Positions 15,380 to 22,637 of a stretch of 64,000 nucleotides of DNA are shown here, in pieces. The DNA is from CAZTDP01 sp964612565 (GTDB lineage Bacteria; Patescibacteriota; WWE3; UBA101185; UBA10185). Made by a program: the position numbers and the translations under genes. Positions within the stretch are counted from its first letter, which is position 1; every line of letters starts with the position of its first letter. The stretch covers positions 1-64,000 of the forward strand of contig CAZTDP010000001.1 in the NCBI GenBank assembly GCA_964612565.1, read 5' to 3'. The notes beneath the pieces were generated by a model. That model was given only the letters and a program-made list of their open reading frames with translations. It did not search any database and was not told the DNA's origin.

Positions 15380-15796
15380 ATACCAACTTGCGGCAGCTCA
15401 AATGATCTGGAAGGAGAGTCAGGTTTGTGCAAGTAACGGGATGCAAAAAACCTACACGAGCAAAACCGACCCGACCAGAAAACTTAATCAACTGATGGNN
15501 NNNNNNNNNNNNNNNNNNNNNNNNNNNNNNNNNNNNNNNNNNNNNNNNNNNNNNNNNNNNNNNNNNNNNNNNNNNNNNNNNNNNNNNNNNNNNNNNNNCA
15601 AAAAACCTACACGAGCAAAACCGACCCGACCAGAAAACTTAATCAACTGATGGAAGATCAGGTCATCACTAGATACGGGTTTTTAAACCGTACACAGACC
15701 GGAAAACCACGCAGAAATGGTACTAAAAAACCATGTGACAAGCAAACCAAATTTGGCGAGCTGACGAAAAGATTCGATGTTAGAAACGGCGGCTGA
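15339..15796 (+). CDS. Small basic protein of unknown function, interrupted by scaffold gap
   Basis: ATG at 15339 with GGAGGG about 5 nt upstream. The gene enters a 100-N gap at 15499. A 55-bp sequence just before the gap (15444-15498) is repeated exactly just after it (15599-15653). Merging the two copies leaves 303 bp, an open frame of 100 residues ending at TGA 15794-15796, whereas keeping the Ns breaks the frame. The C-terminal half is basic (KPRRNGTKKPCDKQTKFGEL). No family recognised. Confidence 0.55.
15499..15598. other. Scaffold gap (100 N) with duplicated flanks
   Basis: Exactly 100 undetermined bases. The 55 bp on its left (15444-15498) equal the 55 bp on its right (15599-15653), which suggests two contigs overlapped and were not merged. 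Confidence 0.95.
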
Positions 15797-15833
15797 TATT
15801 CTTAAGAAATTAAGAACTGCCGCCTTCTTTTTT
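15788..15833 (+). terminator. Two-part terminator hairpin
   Basis: An outer stem GGCGGC (15788-15793) with GCCGCC (15819-15824) encloses an inner perfect stem TTCTTAA/TTAAGAA (15799-15805 and 15810-15816) with a GAAA loop, followed by TTCTTTTTT. The outer arm overlaps the stop codon of the upstream gene, so translation to the end would cover the arm. Confidence 0.8.
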
Positions 15834-15878
15834 GCACAAACACTTCAACCAACAATCCCATATGTTAATATTAATCAA

Positions 15879-17276
15879 ATGTCACTTAAGCCTTTTGAAA
15901 CAAAAGAACTTCCAAAAGCACTACCGTTAAAAAAACTAATCGGACCAAGTTTTATTCTACTTGGTTTGGGGCTCGGCAGCGGAGAAATAATTTTGTGGCC
16001 GTACCTTTCTTCAACATATGGGCTTGGAATTATTTGGGCAGCAGTTTTAGGAATAACCTTCCAATTTTTTATGAACATGGAAATTGAGAGGTACGCTCTT
16101 GTTCGAGGCGAAAGTATTTTTGCGGGTTTTGCACGCAAAAAAAGCTGGCTGCCAATTTGGTTTATAATTTCAACTTTTGTTCCGTGGGTTTGGCCGGGAA
16201 TTGTTGCATCGTCGGCAAAATTTTTGGGCTTTTTATTTGGGCTCGATAACACAAAGTACTTGGCTATAGGAATGCTTGTGATAATCGGTTTAATTTTATC
16301 TTTGGGACCTGTTATATATAAGACAGTTGAGTCTCTTCAAAAAGTTCTAATTTCGATAGGTGTTCCTATAATTTTTATACTTGCAATAATTGTTGCGGAC
16401 AAGGCTGACTGGTCGGCCTTAGCGCAAGGAGTCGTAGGAATTGGCCAAGGTTTCCGTTTCTTACCTGCAGGAATTAATATCGCGGCATTTTTGGGAGCTT
16501 TGGCCTACGCCGGAGCCGGCGGGAACCTAAATTTAGCACAATCCAGTTACATTCGTGAAAAAGGGTACGGAATGGGCAAACACGCCGGGCGTCTAACCAG
16601 CATCCTAACCGGAAAACAAGATGAAAATACGTCGATTTTAGGCAGCCGCTTTGAAACAACCGACGAAAACATTAAAGAATTTAAGATTTGGTGGAAAAAT
16701 ATTAACCTCGAACACCTAACAATATTTTGGTTAACAGGAGCAGCAACAATTTTGGTTTTGGCGATGCTTTCCTATTCAACCACATTTAACTTAGCTGTCA
16801 AACCCGAGGGCATAAACTTTGTGCTGCAAGAATCAATTCAGATTGGAAAACAACTTTTCCCATTCGCCGGTTCGCTATTTTTAGTCATTACCGGAATTAT
16901 GTTATTTGCAACTCAGCTCACGGTGTTAGATGCTACAAGCCGCATTATTTCTGAAAACGTCTTTTTAGCTAAACATGAAAAGATTAAAGAAAAACACATT
17001 CCGTCCGTTTATTATTTTATTTTGTGGGCACAAATTTTAACAGGCATTTTAATATTTTTACTTGGAGTTACCGAGCCCTTAGAACTTGTTACGATTTCCG
17101 CCGTCCTAAATGCTTTTACAATGTTTATTCATGTCGGTCTCACACTTTGGACAAATTTAACCTCGCTCGAAAAACCTCTTAGACCCGGCACATTTAGAAT
17201 TTTCATGATGGTAGCGGCATTTTTGTTTTATGGCGGCTTCAGCGCCTACACCTTAATCGACAAAATATTTGGTTAA
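15879..17276 (+). CDS. Nramp-family-like metal transporter, divergent
   Basis: Start taken at the ATG at 15879, because the open frame upstream runs through the terminator hairpin at 15788-15833. 465 residues with about eleven membrane segments. GPSFILLGLGLGSGEIILWP and the later AGAGGNLNLAQSSYIREKG place it in the Nramp/MntH superfamily, but the metal-binding DPGN motif of helix 1 and the helix-6 MPH motif are absent. It belongs to the divergent branch whose substrate is unknown; proton-coupled import of a divalent ion is the family expectation but not shown here. Confidence 0.75.
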   Translation: MSLKPFETKELPKALPLKKLIGPSFILLGLGLGSGEIILWPYLSSTYGLGIIWAAVLGITFQFFMNMEIERYALVRGESIFAGFARKKSWLPIWFIISTFVPWVWPGIVASSAKFLGFLFGLDNTKYLAIGMLVIIGLILSLGPVIYKTVESLQKVLISIGVPIIFILAIIVADKADWSALAQGVVGIGQGFRFLPAGINIAAFLGALAYAGAGGNLNLAQSSYIREKGYGMGKHAGRLTSILTGKQDENTSILGSRFETTDENIKEFKIWWKNINLEHLTIFWLTGAATILVLAMLSYSTTFNLAVKPEGINFVLQESIQIGKQLFPFAGSLFLVITGIMLFATQLTVLDATSRIISENVFLAKHEKIKEKHIPSVYYFILWAQILTGILIFLLGVTEPLELVTISAVLNAFTMFIHVGLTLWTNLTSLEKPLRPGTFRIFMMVAAFLFYGGFSAYTLIDKIFG

Positions 17277-17418
17277 GTTGCTCCTAAAAACGACTACGCT
17301 GACTAGAATCTACGAAATCTTCTTTCTTTGCAGGTTTCACTACCGCTGAAATCAAGCCAAAAAGTAGATTTTTGCCCGTTTTGGTGGTAAATTTTGTTTC
17401 GCAAAGAATAATGGTCGG

Positions 17419-17495
17419 CGGGGTGTGGCGCAGTTGGCTAGCGCACCAGTATGGGGTACTGGGGGTCGCAGGTTCGAGTCCTGTCACCCCGACCA
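17419..17495 (+). tRNA. tRNA-Pro(GGG)
   Basis: Full cloverleaf of 77 nt with encoded CCA: acceptor CGGGGTG/CACCCCG, D stem GCGC/GCGC, anticodon stem CCAGT/ACTGG with loop ATGGGGT (anticodon GGG), and T arm with TTCGAGT loop. The 21 bp from the T loop to the CCA end (17475-17495) recur exactly at 17626-17646. Confidence 0.97.
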
Positions 17496-17498
17496 TGG

Positions 17499-17646
17499 AA
17501 ATTTGATAATCACTGAAAAGTGGTTAGCAAATTTACTTTATTGTGACAGGACGAGAATAATTCGCAGCGAGCGAAGGCGAGCGAGAGGGGGTCGACGGGC
17601 GCGTTAGCAAACGCGAACCGGTGACCGAGTCCTGTCACCCCGACCA
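17499..17646 (+). repeat. Structured element behind tRNA-Pro, ending in a copy of the tRNA 3' end
   Basis: It starts 4 nt after the tRNA CCA end. First is a hairpin AAATTTG-A-TAATCACT-GAAA-AGTGGTTA-G-CAAATTT (17499-17534). Then comes a core closed by a perfect 10-bp stem GTGACAGGAC (17543-17552) with GTCCTGTCAC (17629-17638). Inside are TTCGC/GCGAA, GGTC/GACC and GCGTT-AGCA-AACGC. The last 21 bp (17626-17646) repeat the tRNA-Pro T loop to CCA exactly; similarity stops at the CCA. Orphan and tRNA-Met relatives lie at 5684 and 62124. Confidence 0.8.
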
Positions 17647-17696
17647 GAAAACTGACAAGCAGATCTTTAGGTTTGGATAGCAGCTTTAATTAAGGC

Positions 17697-18122
17697 TTAA
17701 GAAAACGGTGTTAATTCGGCGTCGACTTTAGGCTTAGATAAAGAAATCAACAGCAAAGCAACCATGTTAAGCTGACATAAAATACAGATAGGACAATAGA
17801 CATGAATTTGAAAGATTTCAATAAAAGTGATTCTTAAACAAAACAAAGTTCCAAACAAAGCCGTTCCAATAACAAGTTTTCGATTCTTAAATAGAGCCCC
17901 TACTAAAATAATTGCGTATCCAACTAAACCATACAACGACGTTGGGATTCCAAGTGTGTTTGAAACTTCGCCTTTAATTACGGCGTCACAATTAATTGTG
18001 GAGTTTATTGAGCAAATGGTAGATTCGGGCTTAATCAAGTACTGAGCAAACAGGTATCCGGCTAAGATTAGTCCAAAAACTGCAAGCGCTGATATTAAAT
18101 TAAAATATTTTTTCGTTTGCAT
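17697..18122 (-). CDS. VKOR-family disulfide-generating membrane protein
   Basis: 141 residues, four hydrophobic segments. The cysteine pair in ICSINSTINCD (first loop) and the CPIC active site followed by LCQ (last loop) are the vitamin K epoxide reductase layout, along with Ser in IPTSLYG. VKOR reoxidises a periplasmic DsbA by passing electrons to quinone. The gene next to it encodes a DsbA-like protein, its expected partner. No quinone pathway is visible here, so the electron acceptor is unknown. Confidence 0.92.
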   Translation of the reverse strand: MQTKKYFNLISALAVFGLILAGYLFAQYLIKPESTICSINSTINCDAVIKGEVSNTLGIPTSLYGLVGYAIILVGALFKNRKLVIGTALFGTLFCLRITFIEIFQIHVYCPICILCQLNMVALLLISLSKPKVDAELTPFS

Positions 18123-18139
18123 TTAATTGCCTTTAATGA

Positions 18140-18158
18140 GGGCGGGCTTCGCCCGCCC
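18140..18158. terminator. GC-rich hairpin between DsbA-like and VKOR genes
   Basis: GGGCGGGC-TTC-GCCCGCCC: perfect 8-bp arms with a 3-nt loop, in the 43 bp between the two co-directional genes. No clear T-run on the minus strand, so it may stabilise or attenuate the transcript rather than end it. Confidence 0.55.
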
Positions 18159-18165
18159 AATAAAA

Positions 18166-18870
18166 TTACTCAGCGAGCAAAACGTCGGATGCCGCCCAAA
18201 ACGCGTCGTTCCCGGCAACCTTTCCTATACATGTAGCAGCAATTGATTTAACCATCGCTGTTGGGTGCAACTGTATCAATGGGTACTGTCTGTATATCCA
18301 AGCAACCTTGTCCTGGTTAGCCTCAAAAAACTGTTTCATTGTAGGCTGTAGCCTCTTGCAAAAAGAACAGTCGTAATCTGAATATTCAAACATCAGCACC
18401 CGTGCTTCTCTACTCCCCCTAATGTAGTCAGAATCGTTCAATAGGTCAAGACTGACTGCGTCTGTTGTTTTACCAGCAATTAAATCGTCGTAAGTCTTTT
18501 GCAACGACTCCAACGGAACTGCGCCCGGAATTACGGCATATTTTTTGTTTTTAGTATCGTAAAAAATTACTCCCGGGGTACCTTGAATACCGGCTTTTTC
18601 TCCGCTTGTTTCCTCATCTGTAACTCTTTTTGAGGTATCTTTGTTATCAATACAGCTTTGAACCGCGTCTGCATCTGCCCCAACCTGCTGTGCCAACGCT
18701 TTTGCGTCAAAGGTATCGGCTGTTTTCCCAGTACTTTCTTTGGTACCGGAATCGTTTGCTTTCTTTTGCAAACTATCAACCTTGCTCGTTAAGCTTCCTA
18801 CAAAAAACGCGGCTGCGATTAAAAGCGCAACTAAAACTAGCTGTACTATTGCTGAACTTTTCTTTTCCAT
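18166..18870 (-). CDS. DsbA-like thiol oxidoreductase, circularly permuted
   Basis: 234 residues. A membrane anchor (about 7-27) and linker come first. Residues 56-131 hold what is normally the C-terminal half of a DsbA/BdbD domain: LAQQVGADADAVQSCID, then GIQGTPGVIFY with the cis-proline (97-100), then VPLESLQKTYDDL. Only afterwards, from residue 150, comes the usual N-terminal half: RGSREARVLMFEYSDYDCSF with the active site C168-S-F-C171, then VAWIYRQYPLIQLHP, and the protein ends at FWAASDVLLAE, where ordinary family members continue into the part found upstream here. All pieces of one domain are present once, in swapped order. It probably introduces disulfides outside the membrane, reoxidised by the neighbouring VKOR. 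Confidence 0.85.
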   Translation of the reverse strand: MEKKSSAIVQLVLVALLIAAAFFVGSLTSKVDSLQKKANDSGTKESTGKTADTFDAKALAQQVGADADAVQSCIDNKDTSKRVTDEETSGEKAGIQGTPGVIFYDTKNKKYAVIPGAVPLESLQKTYDDLIAGKTTDAVSLDLLNDSDYIRGSREARVLMFEYSDYDCSFCKRLQPTMKQFFEANQDKVAWIYRQYPLIQLHPTAMVKSIAATCIGKVAGNDAFWAASDVLLAE

Positions 18871-18930
18871 AAAACCTCCCGTATCAAATATGTGTTAAAT
18901 ACTACAAAATTCGCACTAAACGAACAATAC

Positions 18931-19656
18931 TCATTCTCCTCTATGGGCGGTCTCTCTTACAACGTAAGTTTTTCTGCCTGATGACTCAAAATATGTTCTC
19001 ATCATTAGCTCACCTATCATACCCGTCATCATTGACTGTACGCCAACGATAATCAGTAAAACCGAAAGCGTAAGCAAGGGCCTGTTACCAATGCTTTCTC
19101 CCATTATTTTTAGAACAAAAAGGTATGCTGCGCCAATTCCGCCAATTCCTGCTATAACCGCACCGGCAAAACCAAACAGACGGCCAGGCATAGCTTTAAA
19201 AGGCTTGGTTGAAAAATAAAGTAAGAAATAAAGCGTAATGAGATCCAAAATGACTTTAATGGTTCGTTTGTGACCTTTATAATTAGAAACACCGGCGTCT
19301 CTATCTTTAAAATCAACTTCAAACTCAATCATCTTGGCACCGTAGCTTTTTACGTAGTCAGGAATAAATCTGTGCATTTCACCNNNNNNNNNNNNNNNNN
19401 NNNNNNNNNNNNNNNNNNNNNNNNNNNNNNNNNNNNNNNNNNNNNNNNNNNNNNNNNNNNNNNNNNNNNNNNNNNNNNNNNNNTATTCTTTAATTTGTTT
19501 CCAAGTTCCGTCTTTGCTTCCGTCGTTAACTGCAATTATTTCAAACTGCATTCCTAAATTTCTTTCTAGTTCAAGCAAGCCATCCAACGTGCGATTTATA
19601 TTTCCTTCTTCGTTTAGACAGGGTATTACAATTGAAATTAATTTGTTTTTTTCCAT
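18931..19656 (-). CDS. Family 2 glycosyltransferase, polyprenyl-phosphate sugar type (gap inside)
   Basis: Start at the ATG at 19656 (MEKNKLISIVIPCLNEEGNI). The N-terminal GT-A fold has VNDGSKDGTW; the sequence then enters a 100-N gap (19384-19483). After the gap it continues with GEMHRFIPDYVKSYGAKMIE, and SNYKGHKRTIKVILDLITLY, the DPM1/GtrB-type end of the catalytic domain, then two membrane helices. The DxD sugar-binding region must lie in the gap, and relatives suggest more than 33 residues are missing. Such enzymes transfer a sugar to a polyprenyl phosphate. The epimerase gene is immediately upstream. Confidence 0.85.
   Translation of the reverse strand: MEKNKLISIVIPCLNEEGNINRTLDGLLELERNLGMQFEIIAVNDGSKDGTWKQIKEXXXXXXXXXXXXXXXXXXXXXXXXXXXXXXXXXXGEMHRFIPDYVKSYGAKMIEFEVDFKDRDAGVSNYKGHKRTIKVILDLITLYFLLYFSTKPFKAMPGRLFGFAGAVIAGIGGIGAAYLFVLKIMGESIGNRPLLTLSVLLIIVGVQSMMTGMIGELMMRTYFESSGRKTYVVRETAHRGE
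19384..19483. other. Scaffold gap (100 N)
   Basis: Exactly 100 undetermined bases inside the glycosyltransferase gene. No repeat is visible at its flanks. The true length is unknown and probably larger. Confidence 0.95.
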
Positions 19657-19661
19657 ATTCC

Positions 19662-20624
19662 TTATTTGTACAAGTCTATTCCCGACTTGAAAATTTTCTC
19701 CACAAACCAATCAGCTTCCTTTTTAAGGCCTTCAGCAGGGGTTGTCTTTGGATTATACCCTAAAATTCTTCTTGCTTTGTCTATATTAGCATGAGTCTCG
19801 GCCTGATCTCCCGGACGTTTGGGCATAATTTCAAATTTAGCTTTTTTACCCAGCAGATCTTCAACAATTTCAATTCCTTCGCCGGTCGTAATTGCCTGAT
19901 CGGTGCCAAAATTAAAGATTTCACCAATCACCTTTTCTTTGTTGTCTAAGGCCAAAATTAAACCGTCGATAATATCACCGACGTATGTGTAACTTCTCAA
20001 ATGTTCTTTGCTTCCCTCAAACAATGTAAATGGTTTATCATTCAAGATTGCGTCAATTAACTTGGGATAAAGTTTTTCGGGTCTTTCTCTTTCACCATAA
20101 ACGGAAAAAGGTCTAATAGAGACAGCAGGGAATCCCTTATCACGCTGATATGCTAAAGCCAGTTGTTCAGCCGCCAATTTTGTAACACCGTAATATGAAG
20201 TTGGTTTTGGCGCAGTTTCTTCGGTATCTGTTGCGTGGGCACCATATATCGAGGAAGTTGCAATATTTACATAAAGTTGCAGGGTATTTAACTTTCGAGC
20301 CGCCTCTAATAAGTTATATGAAGCGACGAAATTATTTCTTAAATAGTGATCAAATGGAACTTTTTGTGAAATTCCGGGCTGAGCAGCAAAATGAAAAATT
20401 ACTTCGGCGCCGGATAAAACTTGCGAAATATCGTCAACAGCGAGGTCTAATCTTTCGATATTAACGCCGATATCTTTTAAAGTCGCGGCGTTGGATTCTT
20501 TTAATTCGTGGCTATAGTAATCATTAAAATTGTCTATGCCAACTACGTCATGTCCTAAACTTTTTAAGCGTTCTGAAAGGTGGGATCCTATAAAGCCTGC
20601 GGCTCCTGTGACAATAATTTTCAT
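19662..20624 (-). CDS. NAD-dependent nucleotide-sugar epimerase
   Basis: Start taken at the ATG at 20624; the ATG 9 nt upstream is part of the -10 box TATAATG. 320 residues of the extended SDR family: MKIIVTGAAGFIGSHL (GxxGxxG), SSIYG with catalytic Ser, and YYGVTK (Y-x-x-x-K). The C-terminal substrate part contains RSYTYVGDIIDG. The opening GIDNFNDYY fits UDP-glucose/UDP-glucuronate 4-epimerases. It supplies activated sugars for the surface polymer genes; the exact sugar is not determined. Confidence 0.88.
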   Translation of the reverse strand: MKIIVTGAAGFIGSHLSERLKSLGHDVVGIDNFNDYYSHELKESNAATLKDIGVNIERLDLAVDDISQVLSGAEVIFHFAAQPGISQKVPFDHYLRNNFVASYNLLEAARKLNTLQLYVNIATSSIYGAHATDTEETAPKPTSYYGVTKLAAEQLALAYQRDKGFPAVSIRPFSVYGERERPEKLYPKLIDAILNDKPFTLFEGSKEHLRSYTYVGDIIDGLILALDNKEKVIGEIFNFGTDQAITTGEGIEIVEDLLGKKAKFEIMPKRPGDQAETHANIDKARRILGYNPKTTPAEGLKKEADWFVEKIFKSGIDLYK

Positions 20625-20631
20625 GCTTATC

Positions 20632-20637
20632 ATTATA
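20632..20637 (-). promoter_or_regulatory. -10 box, leaderless epimerase start
   Basis: TATAAT 7 nt before the ATG at 20624. The upstream in-frame ATG overlaps this box, so it cannot be the start of a transcript made here. Confidence 0.65.
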
Positions 20638-20736
20638 CAAGCTTTAAGGTAAGTGTGCTTGAAATGCTATCGGTATTATACCTACATATTCATTAAATTT
20701 TGTTTCCAACAAACATCGTTGAGCTAAGCCAACTTA

Positions 20737-21216
20737 CTACCTGTTTAGAAGGGCAGCCATTTCAATTTCAAAAACTTCAGAAAACTCTCGCTCAAGCTCA
20801 GAAAGGTGTATCAATTCTATCGGCGTATTAAGATTTGCGGCCAATTCTTTTTTATTGATTTTTATACTATCTGACATCCACGGAATCTTATCGGAGTACT
20901 TACCAGCCGGAATTATGTAAGCTATTGTTTTATACCCTGCCCACGAACATGCGCTAAGGCACATTAAACACGGCTCGCACACTGTAATTAATACCAAATC
21001 GGAAGGATAAGTTACTCCAGTTTCCTTGCCTACCTGCGCTACTAGTAGCCTTTCGGCATGCGCAGTCGGATCGTGATTGGTATTAACCAGGCTTTCAGAT
21101 TCCGCTATTACTTCTCCATTTGACATAACTACTGCAGAAGTAGCTAAGTTGCCCTTCCTTGCAGATGAAACCATTAACTTTTTAAGTTTTGCTATTTGCG
21201 CTCTTGTTAACTCCAT
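20737..21216 (-). CDS. CMP/dCMP-type zinc deaminase
   Basis: 159 residues. The zinc site is complete: HAE (TAHAERL) with the catalytic glutamate and CEPCLMC (P-C-x-x-C). The domain extends over the first 110 residues, followed by a helical tail. Family members deaminate guanine, cytosine nucleotides, riboflavin intermediates or tRNA adenosine; this sequence lacks clear marks of TadA and the substrate is left open. It is followed closely by cutA. Confidence 0.82.
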   Translation of the reverse strand: MELTRAQIAKLKKLMVSSARKGNLATSAVVMSNGEVIAESESLVNTNHDPTAHAERLLVAQVGKETGVTYPSDLVLITVCEPCLMCLSACSWAGYKTIAYIIPAGKYSDKIPWMSDSIKINKKELAANLNTPIELIHLSELEREFSEVFEIEMAALLNR

Positions 21217-21223
21217 ACTTTAT

Positions 21224-21538
21224 TTAATTTTTCGAACCTGTTTCAGACTTTAGCCAATCGTCAACTCCGGTAGCCATTTGCGTAATGGGAAATCCGATTA
21301 ATACAAATTGCTCGTAGCTATGAATACTCTTAACTACTTTTTCAATTTCTGCAAATTTCGACTCTTCGGATTCCATAATCAGCAAGACCTCATCCGAGTT
21401 CTCAATATTTCCCTTCCACAGATAACGGGAGGTTACGGGTGCTGATTTAGCACAGGCAATTAATTTCCCTTCCAAAAGAGTTCTGGAGATCAGAGCTGCT
21501 TCTTGGCTACTAGCGCACGTTAAGAATAAGATATTCAT
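21224..21538 (-). CDS. cutA: CutA-family protein
   Basis: 104 residues. LTCASSQEAALISRTLLEGK, LIACAKSAPVTSRYLWKGNI and VKSIHSYEQFVLIGFPI are the three conserved stretches of CutA (A..IA..L....LAAC.N; S.Y.W.G.......E; .HPY..P....). CutA is a small trimeric cytoplasmic protein once linked to copper tolerance; its real role is unclear. Confidence 0.9.
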   Translation of the reverse strand: MNILFLTCASSQEAALISRTLLEGKLIACAKSAPVTSRYLWKGNIENSDEVLLIMESEESKFAEIEKVVKSIHSYEQFVLIGFPITQMATGVDDWLKSETGSKN

Positions 21539-21563
21539 AAACCAATTTTACACCAATCGATCA

Positions 21564-21902
21564 TTATAAAGCATCCCTATGCTTAGGCGGCGTAATATTG
21601 GGCTCAGCTCCATATTCTGGATAAGACAATTCCCGTACACTCTTTTTCCCCAGCGCCCAATTTAAAGTGTTAATGATCGAAAACCCCATCCTTAACCCCG
21701 TGAATGATCCTGGGCCCGATTTTGCATCAAAAATCGAAACATTCTTCAATTCAATATTTTCGTCTCTCAAAAGATTCATAACCATTTCCAAAATGTTACT
21801 ACCGTGCCTTTCACCAATTTTTCGCCAAAACAAAAATTGCTTTTTCATTAAAAAAACTGAAACTTCTTCTCTTTTTGTTGAATCAATGTAAATTTTGAAC
21901 AT
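21564..21902 (-). CDS. tsaB: TsaB-like tRNA threonylcarbamoyladenosine biosynthesis protein, short form
   Basis: Start taken at the ATG at 21902, which gives MFKIYIDSTKREEVSVFLMK, a normal first strand; it overlaps the end of tsaE by 20 bp. 112 residues. The motif FDAKSGPGSFTGLRMGFSI is the TsaB signature. The C-terminal second half of the ASKHA fold of full-size TsaB (about 220 residues) is missing, as in other very small genomes. It acts with TsaD and TsaE in making t6A37 in ANN-decoding tRNAs. Confidence 0.85.
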   Translation of the reverse strand: MFKIYIDSTKREEVSVFLMKKQFLFWRKIGERHGSNILEMVMNLLRDENIELKNVSIFDAKSGPGSFTGLRMGFSIINTLNWALGKKSVRELSYPEYGAEPNITPPKHRDAL

Positions 21903-22320
21903 GAATTTTTCTTTCGTTTTCATCCACAACTTCAAAGAATATTCTAATCGTATTAGACGGGAGTAATGATTCGGCAACTTCCGGCCATTCTACTAAAGTA
22001 ACTGCATTTTTTTCATTTAAAAATTCGGCAAAACCTAGCTCACTTACTTCGGGAGCATCTTGTAGGCGGTACAAATCCAGATGGTTTACTTTTTTAATTT
22101 CACCGGCCGCGTCAGCCGACTCGTAAATTCTAGAAATTACAAATGTTGGACTCTGGACACGATTTTTTAAACCCAAGGCCGAAACCAGATATGAAACGAA
22201 TGTTGTTTTACCGGCACCAAGTTCGCCATAGAGCGCTAAAACGTCGCCGGGTATTATATTTTTTGCTACTTCCTGCGCAAAAGCTTGAGTTTCTCCGACA
22301 GAGTGGGATAAAATCTCCAT
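21883..22320 (-). CDS. tsaE: tRNA threonylcarbamoyladenosine biosynthesis ATPase TsaE
   Basis: 145 residues. Walker A GELGAGKTTFV (about 32-42), the SPTF motif, NHLDLYRLQD and LVEWPE are all TsaE marks. It drives the TsaB-TsaD complex in t6A synthesis. It overlaps tsaB at its 3' end and the VanZ-like gene by 55 bp at its 5' end. Confidence 0.95.
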   Translation of the reverse strand: MEILSHSVGETQAFAQEVAKNIIPGDVLALYGELGAGKTTFVSYLVSALGLKNRVQSPTFVISRIYESADAAGEIKKVNHLDLYRLQDAPEVSELGFAEFLNEKNAVTLVEWPEVAESLLPSNTIRIFFEVVDENERKIHVQNLH

Positions 22321-22637
22321 GCAATAATTCCTCCCATAATACCGCCAATTGTGTCTACTTGAATGTCAAAAAAACTTGAGGAGCGGTAGGGTGTAAACAT
22401 TTGATGAAATTCGTCGAAAAACGCGTAAATTAGCGTGTAAACTATTGCGGCTATAACGTTTTTGGTAGCTCTATAAAACGAAGCACCAAGCAAAAGAAAA
22501 AGTGCAAAGTGAGCGTCTATATGCCAGCTTTCTTTTCCTAAACCTAACGATTCAATTGTCTTTCCGGGCAATGCCGAAAAACCAAAAATTACTAACATTA
22601 GTATTATAGAAGGAAGCCAATCTTTAAATCGTGTCAT
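22266..22637 (-). CDS. VanZ-like membrane protein
   Basis: 123 residues, four hydrophobic segments. The VanZ-family motif DEFHQMFTPYRSSSFFDIQV, with the nearby DTIGGIMGG helix, is intact. VanZ proteins confer low-level teicoplanin resistance in enterococci; in most bacteria their role is unknown. Overlaps tsaE and the upstream gene. Confidence 0.85.
   Translation of the reverse strand: MTRFKDWLPSIILMLVIFGFSALPGKTIESLGLGKESWHIDAHFALFLLLGASFYRATKNVIAAIVYTLIYAFFDEFHQMFTPYRSSSFFDIQVDTIGGIMGGIIAWRFYPTLSEKLKLLRRK

Noticed and set aside
17543..17646. A second, partial tRNA-Pro gene
   Set aside because: Only the 21-bp 3' tail matches. There is no anticodon arm or acceptor 5' strand; the region folds into a different structure shared with the tRNA-Met element.
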